Source: Gavia stellata (lineage: Eukaryota; Chordata; Aves; Gaviiformes; Gaviidae). Taken from it: a stretch of 64,000 nucleotides of DNA. Of the stretch, positions 14,901 to 28,600 are shown one piece after another (within the stretch, counting starts at the first letter, position 1; each line of letters begins with the position of its first letter). The stretch is from positions 31,993,236 to 32,057,235 of the forward strand of contig NC_082603.1 of the NCBI RefSeq assembly GCF_030936135.1, given 5' to 3'. Position numbers and translations under genes: made by a program. The notes beneath the pieces are model-generated. The model was not told where the DNA came from and made no database searches. It worked only from the letters and a program-made list of their open reading frames with translations.

Positions 14901-17900
14901 CCCCTGGCTCGTACCAAGAACAGCAGACTTGAACCAGCACAGCCAGAACAAGATAGCCAGGATTTTCATGCTAGGCCAACGTTTGGTATGTAGCCCTAGG
15001 CTCCATGAGATCAAACAGCACGTTTACTGGATGGCTGCAATATGCGTAGGCAGCAATGAGGGACACCAGACACTCAGTCAGTTCTCTTCACAGCTCTGCC
15101 AATAACTGCCAACCCCAGCAATAAAGTTATCACAGGCGGAACATTCAACTCCATCTTTTATTTGACTTAGCTAAGAGTCCACTCTGCTTATCCTGATTCC
15201 TCTCTCAGCAGCCGTTGCTGTTTCTAGCAGAGGCACCTCTAGCACAAGAAAAATATGGGGTGGGGGCACAGGAAAGGAAGAACTGTAGCCAATTTTTATG
15301 CAGAATTATCTTACAGCTAGGGTGACAGTAAATACACAAGAAACCCTGATTTTGTGGTGGAATCACAAAATAGAGGTTAAACTTCCTTTGAGATTAAACA
15401 ATCACCACGTCAACAGATTCAGGCATCAGCTCCTTAGTGATGATGGGCAGTAAACAAACAATAACCAGTTTACACGTAAGAGAAAGTAGTTATGAAATAA
15501 CTACATCAGGAACAAATAACTGTATTTTAAGTCAAGTATGCATAAAGAGGTACATCCAAGCTCTTTAGATACACATCGGAAGGTGACAAACTATAAATGT
15601 AACAATCATCCAAAGCCTGTCACTTCAATTTGCTATGAGGACTCTGGTTTTAGACACACAGACGTTATGCAGTGTGCTGTAGTAAGCTAAAGAATGATTC
15701 AGAAAGCCAGAGTTCTAGCCCCACAGTTTTTCACCGATCTTCTCTGAAGCTTTGCTAAAAATCACCATCTTACTGTGCTTCAGTATCTCCAAAACTGTTA
15801 GAAAGTCCACCTATGCAGGTATTAGGGAAAAACATAACTAGTATTTATGAGGTGCTTCAAGTGATCTAGAAATGCAAGTTATTAATATCAGCCCTTACTG
15901 CAGGTGACTAAACCACACTCTGCAACGTGGACTGGAAACCTAAAGCCACAGCGTACTGCTGACAGGAAAGTCTTATCCTGCTACCTCTGCTACCAACCAC
16001 ACTTTGTAATCAATCTGCTCCCCCTTCAAAAGCCCCCAGTATCTGGAAAAACAACATGGATTTTCAGCAGGGAGAATTTTGATGTCAGTAAAATCGCTTA
16101 CAACAGACTGTTATATTGGAAATAGTTTTTCAACCAGGGGTATTGAGATACCAACACCACACTGGAAAAAAAAATGTTGTGGCAGCCTACATAATATATG
16201 GAAAAAAAAAAAGCATAAAGCTTGCAGGATTGTTCTCTTTTAATGACTACAAACAGAATTCAAGAACAAAGAGCATTATAACAGCTGTTTGCTTTGCTTT
16301 CCTGGCACTTACGTATTTCAAGTTTTAAAAAAAAAAAAGAGTAAACACAACAACCCAAAATTTATAAGGAGCCATTTTTGTTACAGGACTGCCTTGTATA
16401 CACATGCCCTGATTATCAAATCTCTCAACACTTTAACAGATTTAGTGAAATTTGTACTATATACTTAGTCTTTCAACAGGAAGCTGAAGTACAGCGTGCG
16501 GTACTGGTGGTGGAAATGCAGATACATTTTTAGTGATCTATCTTACCTTTTTTCACTTGAGCCACTAGTCTCCCTCTTGTATGACATGCATCTTTCAAGG
16601 ACTGAATGCCTTCAACAACACTTCTAGATCTATTCTTCCTGTGACATACTAAGTTGCACAACTGCAATGAAAAGTCTCTACAGATCATCAGGAGCTTGCA
16701 ACCGTAGTATTTTCCTAAGGGATATATTTTGAAATTATAGTTATTATTATTAATAATCTATTAATATAGTATAGTTTACATATTACATATTATAATACAT
16801 ACACACAACTTAAAATGATTGTATGTTCTTTAATTTAAAAAGTGCAATTTTTACTCTGACTTCCCAAACCTTTGGAAAGCAACTTTTTTGTAGTTTTCCT
16901 GTTCAAGAAAGAAAAAAGAAAATACTTTAACAATATAGACAGTTGTAATGTATAGTATTCAGTAAGAATATAAGGAAAAAGTGACCTCGAAGAGGCAGAT
17001 GAGCACAAGGCATTTTGTGTTGGACACAAGAGGAGCAGAAAGAAGAAACCCCTCCCAAACCACTTGAGAAAAATATTAGGGATAATTCAAGATGTAAAGT
17101 AAAACCTGAAATTTTCAACATCCCATTTTTGGACTTTCGTGTTTTAGCGTGGAGATCTAACTCTTGTGTTTGTGTGTGTGCTTTATATATATATATATGT
17201 GTGTATGTATGCACATGTAAGGAGAGAGAGATGTTTTATTAGACCAGTACAGTTGGAAGAAGTACATAAGCTCTTTGTCGGTCTAACATAAGCTCTTACC
17301 TCTCCCTTGAAACCTTTTCTCTCACATCACCATCATCATGGTTACAAGACTACTTACATACAAATTAAAAAAAAAAAAAAAATAATCTCCCTTGGTGAAC
17401 TTAAAAATTGCATCTTCAGCATTCCACTGCAATACTTAAGTCACTTAAAACAGACAGTAGAAATATGACATTTGTGTAGTTTCATACTTATCTTGAATGA
17501 TACAAAAACTCTTCTGTGTTCTCCTTAGTCCTAACAGACACAAGCATCAAGTTGCATGTCAGCCACGAGCCCTAGATAACAAAACAAGCTTTGACACTGG
17601 AGCACGAGAGAGGCAGCAGTGTTGGGGTCTTGGTGTTGCAGTATAAACTATAAGGTCCACAGGGAAATCTAAATGGTGTATTTTTCTGTTTACCTTCAGG
17701 TGACAATGTCCAAATGCTTCCACACATCACTGAATGTCTGTTACAAAACCTCCTGTCACTAAGAATAAAAATGGATGGATGAATAATGGTCAGGCTGGAC
17801 CTTCTGCCTCTTGCCAGCAGTATTGAGCAGAGATTTAAGAACAGCTTGTAAGCAATATGCCGCCAATCTAGACCTATATAATAGACCTAGCATCATCAAC

Positions 17901-19228
17901 ATTACAGCTAGATCAACTTACCTCTGAATAGAAATAAGGTAGGTAGTTGACCCTGGTTCAACTGAAGTCGGTAAAAGAACTACTTGTTTCACAACCTTTT
18001 TTCCAACTATATTCACTGACAGCACTGAATAGGTTATTTTTTCCTTTTTAAAAGCTGGCATTCTGCTTTAATTGAAGAAATATGATAAAGTCTGCCTCCC
18101 TCCACATATTAAAAATAAAGTTTCAAAATACAATATACTGTAAAACATTTTGAATGTCCCCTTCATGTAAAACCCTACCATACATGAAACTGATCTTTGC
18201 TTTAATACAAGTGGGTAACAAAAAAACTAATAGCAAATACATCTTAACAGATAAAGAAACGGGATTTCCCTTTTTTATTTTCATTCACTGCCACCTCTTT
18301 CTGCATCTTCCTGTAAGAGCGACATTTCAATATTTTCATCAACTGCAATGCAAGGATAACTCAAACATGTGCAAATAAGATTGACATGCTGGCTATACTG
18401 GCTAGCCCGTCATGAAAGGCAGAGCTTTACCGATATTGTGCATATTGGTCTCCGCAGTATAAAATGCATGGCTTCAGGGGGATTGGGAGTAGGGGACGAT
18501 GCTCAGCATTAGATGCCAGGTTCCTGAAGAGAAGTCCCCTTTTACGATAAGGTACAGCTGCAAAAGCTGTGCAGTCAAGAAACCTTGCCTTATTTGTCTA
18601 CTACGTAATATATTTCCACATCAGCAATCACTTCTATCCAAACAGATATATCCAAATCAAATGTCATTGCAGTAAAACTGCCCTCTGATGAGGCACCCTA
18701 ATAATTTAAAAAAAACCAGCCATCCTTGCAAAGCATTCTAGTGCTACAAGCTATTGTTCTTATACAGTGTTTCTTTCAGAAGAAAGACTTCCTTGAAAAT
18801 TATTTAACTCCTTTTTTTAAATTGAACTTCGTGCAACCCTTTCAGGGTGCTTTGAAGAAAAATGTTGAATCAATCCATATTCTAAAACGTCTTAGAAAGA
18901 AGAAAAATCCCAGCAGTAAATCCATCTAATTAAGTGGGGGTGTATCTAGCCCATAGGCTATTACCGCTTCTCAGCTTAATATTTTTAAGCATACTATATG
19001 TGGAACAGGCGGTAAGCTCTCCTCATTATTCCTCAAATGAAGCTGAGTAGATCTAACCCAAATTACAGCAAGATAAACCAGACAACTTAAGTGATGAAAA
19101 CTGTACTTTTTCCTCTGCTTTAGGGATGCTTCTGGCTCATCTGTCCTCTGATCAAGGTGAGCCTGATAAAGCTGAAAATTACACTGTGTGACTGGACTGT
19201 AAGAGATTATCTTTCCCCTGAGAAGTGA
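8951..19228. other. Gene-free intergenic DNA
   Basis: No coding exon is recognised. A GC-richer patch at about 11955-12345 stands out from the AT-rich background and may be an old repeat. Several A-runs and simple repeats are scattered through the rest. Confidence 0.6.
17167..17220. repeat. TG/TA microsatellite
   Basis: A short TG run, then TATATATATATA, then TGTGTGTATGTATG. It is a compound simple repeat in the intergenic region left of OMA1. Confidence 0.75.
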
Positions 19229-19234
19229 TTTATT
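19229..19234 (-). other. Candidate polyadenylation signal for OMA1
   Basis: The minus strand reads AATAAA here, about 210 bp past the OMA1 stop codon. It is the first canonical hexamer found downstream by eye. Another lies near 18274. Neither is supported by transcript data. Confidence 0.35.
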
Positions 19235-19441
19235 TTAGTAACTCTTGATGAATAAGAAACTTTCTGCTCCAACACGCTGCTCTTCTTGTGTGGGCATGGT
19301 TCCTTATTGCTTTGAGTGAGAGGTCACATAAAAGAAACATAGAATATAAGTGGCTACATCTTCTTTACGGTTCAAAGACAAATTTGCGTTATAAGACAGA
19401 CCTTCAGGGACCACAAGTTGCATAAAAAGTGAAAATTATTA

Positions 19442-19663
19442 TCATTGGTTTGTAGGTTTAACTGCAAAAGTTACTGGCATATCTTCCACTTTCTGAGTGT
19501 GAGGAAAATCCAGTTTTGGTTTTGAGAGATCTTGCTTTGTAGAATTTGGGATTTCTTGATCTTTAGATGATTCCAGGAGATGTTGCATGTTAAGTTTGAA
19601 AATGAGGCGAGGATCTGGTCCAGAAAGAGATGGGCAATTGCAGCTCTCTCTTATTTTAAGAGC
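19442..19663 (-). CDS. OMA1: OMA1 coding exon 8 (C-terminus and stop)
   Basis: The acceptor is TGTATTCACAG and the exon begins in phase 0 with [19 protein letters not shown], continuous with HLDRLIPE of exon 7. It encodes residues 459-531, then TGA at 19444-19442. The polar tail after HLLESSKDQ is weakly conserved, as in other vertebrates. A 7.5-kb intron separates it from exon 7. Confidence 0.93.
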   Translation of the reverse strand, partial: ALKIRESCNCPSLSGPDPRLIFKLNMQHLLESSKDQEIPNSTKQDLSKPKLDFPHTQKVEDMPVTFAVKPTNQ

Positions 19664-22600
19664 CTGTGAATACATAGGAAAACAAATGAAGCTCATTTAA
19701 ATAAGAAAAACAAAAAAGGTTTCAGTCAGCCATTTGGCTTTTACCGTAAGGTCTGCATTTGTACACAAAGCTTAGTGAGTATAATACTGAGCCCGAGTTG
19801 TTACTGAACAACTTTTCAACAGAAACCAGGAATTCCTGAGAAGAAACATAGCAATATGGTAAAACAATGGAAAAAAATGAGGAATGAAAAATGAAAATAA
19901 TTTTCTCACAGGCAGCCTTTCAAAGAATGGATACTCTAAAAGGTACAGCATAAATAAATAGGAAGTTCTCCAACTATTTTGGATACTTGTTCATATCAGT
20001 ACTTTTTACCTTTTAATTTACATTCACATGTAAATTAAAATGACTGCATCAAGAAAAAAAGGGCTGTGAATAATTTACCTCATCAGATATGTTCTATTAT
20101 TGAAGTAGCTATATATAGATGACTGACTCAAAAAAGGAGGGAAAAATCTCCAACAATATAATGGACATTTAACTGTTGAGCAGAGTTCCAGATGGTTAAT
20201 CAGCATAGTTAAGGTCCAGTTACACAAATGATCTCGTCTCCAAGAAGCATTTGAATACACAGCTTCCAAGTGTTCTGAGAAAACAATGTCTCTAGAAGGT
20301 AAAAATTTATCTGGATAAAAAGATTAGCACTAAGAGACCAAACTTTAAATTACTCCTGGTCACTGAGTAAGTGCCATTGCTTCCATTCTACAGGTTAGTA
20401 AGTAGAGGCACAAAGGAGCCAAAGAATTTCCCAGAGAATCAAAATCCATTAGCGCAGGCACACTCCCCCCAGATCACTGCCTTGTGGGCAATCAGAGAAA
20501 GGTATGACAATGGATGAATCTCACGTCTCAAAGTCACTGTGGAGAAATTATATAAACCAGTATAAAGTCAGCTGTTTTGACGGATGCTTAAGTTGGTGTT
20601 CATTGTAACGAAGCTGAACATACTTTAATTAGTCCATAAAAACAGGCAGCTTGTTTTAGAGCTAACAATGGGTACCACACAACTAAGTCCAATGCAGTAC
20701 TTTGCAAGCGGTTGTACACAGATCTACTAGTATCCATGGATCCTCCTACAAGACCCATTTAAATGAATCAAGAAAAGCAAGTTCCTGTGTATCATACAGC
20801 AAAATACTCTATGTAGAATTTTAGAGGGTTCTACATCTCCGCTGAGAACTATTTTTTCAAGATTTGCAAAATAAAACACCAAGAAAACACCAAGTCAAAA
20901 ACCAGCCTGATATTTAGCACTAATCAATGGTCACTTTTATGCAGTATAATCTGTATCTTAGCCTCAGTGAACAGCGTAACGCTATGGGCAGATTAACATC
21001 CAGCTTTATTTTTAATCCTTTCATGGGAAAATAAGTTCAAATGTACATTTTATTCCACTTCTCTTCATAACCGTGGATTCTTGAAAAGTAATGGCCAGAC
21101 CTGTCCTGAGTCATAGCCAGGTGCCTCCTGACTAGTACTAGGGACTGTTAGCGTGGGTTGATTCATTTGTTCTAGATGTATTAAAGAGGAAGAAGAAAGT
21201 AACAGTTTTCATAGCAGCCCTACCACTGCACTTAAAAACCAGAGCAGAAATTTTAATCTGCTTTATATGCACTAGATTTAGCTGAAATATCAAATCAAAT
21301 ATTCCAGTACACTTATGCGGAAGTATTTGCCCATCATTTTGAAACAATTCGGTATTCTTCCACAGGAGACACTGGGAACATCTTACTACAGCAGATTTTA
21401 AAATAGAAGAGCAGAGCTTCTTAACTCATTTCTTTGTATAAGGAGGTACCAAAACATATTTCTCCCTAACTTTACTACAGTGAACTGATAAAGAGTTTAC
21501 TGTAAATGGCTAGAAACAAATAGAATTTAAATTTAACAACTGGTTTTGGAAAAAGACGCATTCCAGGAATGTAGCAAGAGCTTCTCCAGCTGTTTCTTGC
21601 TGAAATGTAGCATTCAAATTAGTGGATACACAAGTCTGGATTAGGCATGCAAATATTCCTCTTGTCTAACTTCTAAAAAACACAAATAAAGCTTTCAGTA
21701 TTTGTTTTTCTACAGCATGATCGTCCATGTAGTCACCAAATGTAACTGTACCGCTGAACACTCCTCCGCTTCAGTGACCAATTAATTTCTAAACTGACAT
21801 TTATGACAAACCAAAAGTTTTCTCTTGTTCTCTTCCAGAACATAAGCTGCTGCAAGACTGCATTAATGTCAAGCAGCATTATTCAGGCCAATGGAAATAT
21901 AAAGATTTAGGCTGTATCCTGGAAAGGGCAACGTAATCCTCTTTTAAACTAATTTAGCAATTTTACATCGCTGGTTTTCTTGGCTATATAGTGCCTGGCC
22001 TATTTTCACGGTTTCACTTACCTAGAGTTTCACTTATCTAGAATACTGAAGTCACAACAGCAAAGGTAAAAAACAGTACTTCAGAGTTAACATTTTTACC
22101 CTCTGGATGTCTTTGTGTTCTTGCTAGATGTAGAGCTGTCCGAGGAGGTAGAAGACATCTATTCAACACCATCAACTCATGTGCCATTAAAAAGACTACA
22201 GTTAAGAGAATGGAAAGCCATGTTGACATGTCATCTTGCTGTTAAAGACAGCTATAACTACAGAATCTAGTGAAAGTAGTCATTGTATGTGCGTTTGTGA
22301 CTGCCATGCAACATTCAACCCTAGTTAGAAAGTGTTCTTTCCCTGGCTCAGTTGACTCCTACTATTTTGTTTTGTGCCAGTAGTTCTGTAATGTCATTAA
22401 GATGCCAGCAACAGGCTGAGGAGTTTACAGTATCATTTTTCCTGGATGATAAAACAACCCAACATTGTCAGCCGTAGCGTACTTTCAAAATCACTAGCAA
22501 CTTCAAATCCAGTAATTTAATATTGCTCAAGTAAATTGTTTTTTGACAGTTTGGGTAAGAGGCCAAGTAAAAGCATTCTTAATGAAGCACATGCATTTCG

Positions 22601-25600
22601 ATATTATGGTAAGAACATGTTTCATTGACTGTTTATACTGAAGAGTGTTCTCCATGAAGAAGACGGACAGAACTGAGACAAGGTTAACTAGCTAGAGTGA
22701 GTACATAGATTCACCTGGGAACTGAGCATACTTTAATGCTGTTCTTTTCAGGTTAACCTTAAGAGAGAAGTACTGCTGTTCAGAATAAAGACCACCTGCA
22801 TGCTTACCGGTTCAGGAGATCTCAAATAAAACATCAAAACTACTGCTTGTAAGCAACAAAGGTGAAGCTGCTTTTCTTATCAATACAATTGCAGTCACCT
22901 CCTGCAATGTGCTGGGAGGGGGGTTGGCACAAGAATTCAGGAGGCCTTGTCCTATTGCTTTCATATAAAGCCTACCAGCAGAGACAAATACAGAAAAAAG
23001 TAATTTTTAGCTCTTCGTATTAATCCTTCACCACTGTCACAGATACCAGGCTCACGGCTACATCTCAACCCCTTACAGTCTTTTGGAGTGCATCCTACCT
23101 CTCAGGCTGTCAGCTCTCTCAGTATAAAAGCCACGTCACTCTCTTGTCTGCAAACCAGGCCAAGGATTGTGTATAAACTGCGATTACCTCGGCAGGGCTG
23201 ACTTATGCTCTGACCTTGCAATTCTGACAAAAACTAAGAAATAGCACAAGAATGTAGGGGAAAAAAAAAAAAAGAAATGCTGAGTTGCAAAATTAATTAC
23301 AATTAGAAGGCATAGAGAAGACAACAGGTTCTACAAATGAAGTAGTAGTGAAAAGATGATTAAAAGAATGGATAGGTTTGTTACTTGACAGAGAAGAAAA
23401 GCAACCTTTATATAATGCTAATACTTCAAATCTTTCACCGCTTCTGTTGGCACAGAAAAGGAAAATGGTGACAAAATATTTAACAACTTTATTGGGAGGA
23501 TAGAAACACAGGTCAGTATTTTTTACTCTTTGTTTTCCTTTAAGTTTTCACATTGATAGGGCTTCATTACTACATTCTAGTACTAGGACTATCTGAAGTA
23601 ATCTTCACATCGTAAGCAAGGGGCAAATATACCAACCCATTTTTGAAAAGGAAACGGAATAAACGTATCTTTAATATCCCAAAAGTTAGCAGGCTGAGGA
23701 ATAAGCAGTAACTATCCAAACAATAATAGAAAAAATGAACAGCCAATGCGGATTTGACGAGAACAGATCTTGCCAAAGTAAATTAACTTTTTTTTTTTTT
23801 TTGACAAGCTAATGGACCTAGCAAACAAAAGAGAAGCAGCAGAGGTGACATATCACAACTTAGTATTACTCTTGAAGCGATCTCAACAAGGCACTTCCAC
23901 AAGAAAGAGTGGGAAACGGGAGTTACAGTGAATCAAAAATGGAATGTGAGCCAACAACAAGATGCCAAAAAAGCAAATGTCACGTCAAGATTAATTTTTG
24001 TGTTGCAAGCAAGGCTCAGTAGATAACCTTCTGCTTTATTCAGTATAGCTGAGGCTTCAGCTGATGTACAGTGTTCTATTTGGACAGCAAACTAGGCAAA
24101 AGGTAGACAAACTGTAGCAAGTCAGAGAACATTAAAATAAAAGGTTCAGAGATGAACTAGAAGATCCTATAGCTTCTCTCTGGCACTACACTTCCACAAT
24201 TTTTCTCTCCAGAACAATGGTAAGCATCCTTCCCACTAGTACAGAATTATTTTAAGATTTCTTTTTCTGAAAATAAAACGCATAGGCCTTTACCGAGCAT
24301 CTCACCACCTTCCACGTAGGAATCTAGGAGATTTCAGTTTCCTATTTATTTTATTCTGTTTTCTGAGTTTACAGTCCAAATCTCTCCCAGTCTGAGGGGG
24401 AAATCCTTTAAAAACATGGTAAATCTTTTTGATTTCCTTTATTTCTTTTCCAGGACAGTGCCACTTTATAACTTCTTATAGCTCTCTTATTTACTAATTC
24501 CTCAGGTTGGCTGTAGCTTCCAACTTGTTCAGAAAACCAGACGCAAGATCTTTAAGAGACAGGGAGCAAATCAAATGAGTTTTAATTATGTGAAAAGAGA
24601 ATCCCTGTGATACGCCTGCTTTAACCTACATTTCCCAAGACTGTTAAGTCACCTTATTGAGACATGCCATTTCATTACCTGAAGAAAAATTCTCACTTTA
24701 TACGATCGCATCTTATTGTGAACTTGCTTAGAAGTCTGTAGAGAAACATCTGTGTGGCCTGAGTAGTCCAAAAACTTGCCCCTATTACCCCCCGCTACAG
24801 TAGCTGGTCTAATAATAGATATTCTATTGTCCTGAAAACCATTTCTGCTTCAAAACCATCAGCATATGAAACACAACAACATTTTTATCAGCATCTTTAA
24901 AACAAACCCATCTATTTCATTCATATCTTCAGAGGAAGGGCAATTTTAACTGAAGTAATATTCAAAGTCAAGTACAAAGGTAAAACTCAGCAGAGGTTTT
25001 TTTTTTTTAGGATTTAAGCCCTTGTTGTTGCTCACAATGGATCTGATACTGAGTCTAAGTAGTACAGTTTCTTCACAGAGAGATACTAGAGAGATAAAAA
25101 GGCCCTTTTTGAAATCTGGCTTCTCCCCCTGGGCTCTGAATATCTAACAGCCATTAATATATGGTAGACATAAAGCTGTTTTGAACAGTAAGTATGTGAA
25201 CAATGAAACAAAGAGGCGCTGATATTGAACAACAACCAAGCCCTGAAATTCCCTTTAAATGCCTGAGATCCAGCTTCAAGAAGGCAGCTCTCAGATGAAG
25301 GGGGGTCAATGCTTCAGACAAGAAGCCTCCAACAACACCTCTATATACCTTCTTTCATTTTTATTCCACTTTTGTAGTATTAACCTCACTTATCTAGTGA
25401 ACTGCTAAAAACAGGAAGCCTTCAGCCCCTGCTTTCTCATCCTATTCCAAAGACTGTTTAAGGTAAAAGACAAATGAAAACATCTCCTCCTCAATTACCT
25501 TTTGGAAGAAAATTTCCTAGCCTCCACCACTCTTTGAGTAAGAGTGGCTATAAAAAGATGAAGGTTGCTCCACCTGCTAAACTACAAAATAAGAGAGAAA

Positions 25601-28600
25601 TAACACGACTGCCAGTTCTACACAGTTGCTCAGTTATTTAGCTTATTTGCTCAGCCCTGGGGTAGACAGAACATCAGAAGTAATTTATTTCATTACCACT
25701 TCATGAGCCAGTCAGTAACTGTATGAAAATAAAGGATCCTGAACCCTTTGTGCTCAATCTAACTAAAATTGAGGCTTCACAACAAGTATCATTTTCCATT
25801 CAGCTGCTCTAATGTGTTAGAAAATCCATCAAAACAGTCTCACAACCTCTTTTTGCAAAGTACAGAATTTGTGTATATTAATTTAAAGCATTCAGACTAG
25901 CCAGTCTCCAACCTCCTACCCCTAATGTTGATTTTTATTTATGCCATTATTTAGAATATTTACTGCATTCATTCTCATCATAGGATTCATGAAAATCTTT
26001 TTTTCTCCTTTGAAATCAGCAAACAACTCAACATTTTAGTGCTCCCTCTGCCAATAAATCTTCAACTGTCTTTACAGTTTGGAACTGAGAAAGACTGAAA
26101 GTGACTGACTGAGATTAAAAAAAAAAAAAAAGAGTAAGAAGAAAAAATTACCAGTTGGGTTATAAGAAAGGGAATTTCCAAACACAGTTTAGCTTGCTGA
26201 AAAACAGTGCTGTTGTGAAGTGCTTTAACACCATCTTTTAAAAAGAAAAAACTAGGCAAAATACAATCCATGCTATTTTTCTGTAGTTAAAACCCCACTA
26301 TTTAAAGAAATAGTAAGCAAACTAAGATGACTAAACTTGGAACAGTTCTCTGTTCTTAAGCTACCACCGAGTAGCACATCAAATTAAGAGAATCCCCAAG
26401 TAGCTATCCACTAGGCATTCCTCTGAGAGGAAATCTGAAAGGAAGAACAGAGGAGAGACTGCAGACTGATAGGCAATTGCATGAATTAGCTCAAGTTCCT
26501 TGGAGTGCGGTAAAATTTGCTCCCTAATGTGATGGTACGGAGACGTGAAGAAAAAAGCAGGCTGCAAAAATCTACAGAGACCTATCATAACTAGGACTAT
26601 TAAGAAATCTTCTACCGAGGATCTGACATTCTTTTGAGGCCCAGTTATTTGAGGTGTATTCAATCCCACATCGGTTAGAGAGACAGGATAGGATGGAGCA
26701 TTCTCTATTTGACAGCCTAGGGCTAGCTACCAAAGCAAAAGAAGTCAAGACAGTTTAGAGATCCAACTTAAAAACTGGCTACCAAAATAGCAAAAAAGAG
26801 AAAAGAATGGATGAGAACTGTGACAATGTCACATGTAAACCAGGAAGGGCATTCAGAAGCATAAATACTACACTTCAATCAGAAATCAGAAAAAAAAAAA
26901 AAACAACAAACCCTAGAACATAATTACATTTTACCTGTGCTATCTTAATTTTTCCTCATTTAATAAAACCTTTAAGGTTGAGAGCTTTTTAACAGAAAAT
27001 TTCTGTAAGGATAAAGAGAAAGATAAGCCTGATGCTAGAAGAGTGGATTGTGAATCAATACCAAAGTAGCTCGTGAATCAATACCAAAGTAATTCTGGCA
27101 ACCTTCCTAAGAGAAAAAGACACACTTCCTTCAACTCTGCTCACCTCTGGGATAAGCCGGTCTAAGTGCTCAGCTCTATTTTCATGAGAAGGGTGTGTGG
27201 AGAGCCACTCTGGTAACTTGGGCTGCCCTTGAATGGTTTCTGCTAATTCCATTTGTTGCCAAAACACACTGCTTGCTCGTACATCCACACAAGCCTGAAA
27301 ACAGAAAGGAAATGTATACAACACTATATTTTTTAAGTAATACAATACACATTCTAATGGATATTGAATTACAAAAGACATCTCAAATTTTAAATCTCTA
27401 AAGCCCGTTTAGATGGTCCCCCTCATACCTGACAAGAAAAGGCTTATCTAAAATATCTAAATGCAGTAAAAAACTCATCCAGATAGATGCTGGATTTGTT
27501 CCTTTTATCATCTATGTAATACCACTGATCTTAAAAAACTTACACCTGAATTAAGCATTTCAGGAGAAAAAGAGATTCACAATTTCTGGCATGTACTTGT
27601 TCTTTAAAAAAAAAACTCAGCTGCTTATTCTATTTGCGAGACACAGCAAAGCAGAACAAATTAATCATCTCCACAGATTTAGGCAAATTTACAGAAAGAA
27701 GTTTAAAGTCAAAAATATAAAGTGATAATAATTCATATTTAAATATCTCTAAAAATGAACTGCAAAGGCTTTTCTGTAGGTGATTACACTGCCTTTTTCA
27801 AGGGTGATCTGTGTAATCCACAACAAATAAAAATAGTAATTCTGCAAAATTCCTGTCTCTCTCCACAGACATATATATTTAACCATAGAAAGTCATGGAA
27901 CACTGAGTTTAAGAATGGCATTTGTATATCACCAACAGACTCCTTTATATTTGCCCTTAAGTGGAGGGGAAAAAAAGAACAAGATTTCTTACATTAATTT
28001 TCATTGGTATAAGAGAAAAAGAGACAAGTACTCAGAAGGTAAGAAAATTACTTTTTTTCCCCCAGAAATACAGAAGTGGTGCTTTATCCTTTGAATTTAT
28101 CTCTTAAAATTATTATTATAAAAAGATTATCTGCACAAGTAGAGAAATACTGAGATACCACTTTGCTCACTTCTTTCTGGTATGGCCCTACATCTTAAGG
28201 TATTACAAAGCAGTGAGCACCCACGCAACAATTAAATTTTTTTCATGGATTGTATTATTCCCTTAGATGAGTTTAAACTACAAATGCAGTTTCAATCGCA
28301 GAATCAAAGTTAATTTTAAAAACTCTTCCTTGAAGAAATATTAATAATTATTAAGAAAAGGAAATTTTCCTTATGAAATATTAACACTAGATGGTGCTGC
28401 TCTCACAGTTATCTAACACTTATCTAGCTCTATTGCACTTAGCTAGAAATGAAAGAGTTGTTTTAGTTTCTTTAATTTAGAGTTAAAATCCACAGGGACA
28501 AAAAAAAGTGACTGAAAAAACAAATTATGAAAAAAATGCTGAGTAGTTTCTGACCAAATTTTTGTCCGTCTTTAGCAAAGCCACATTATTTTTACGGCTG

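Noticed and set aside
14779-15105. 108-codon plus-strand frame in the left intergenic region
   Set aside because: It has no recognisable domain, no splice partner exons and ordinary random composition.
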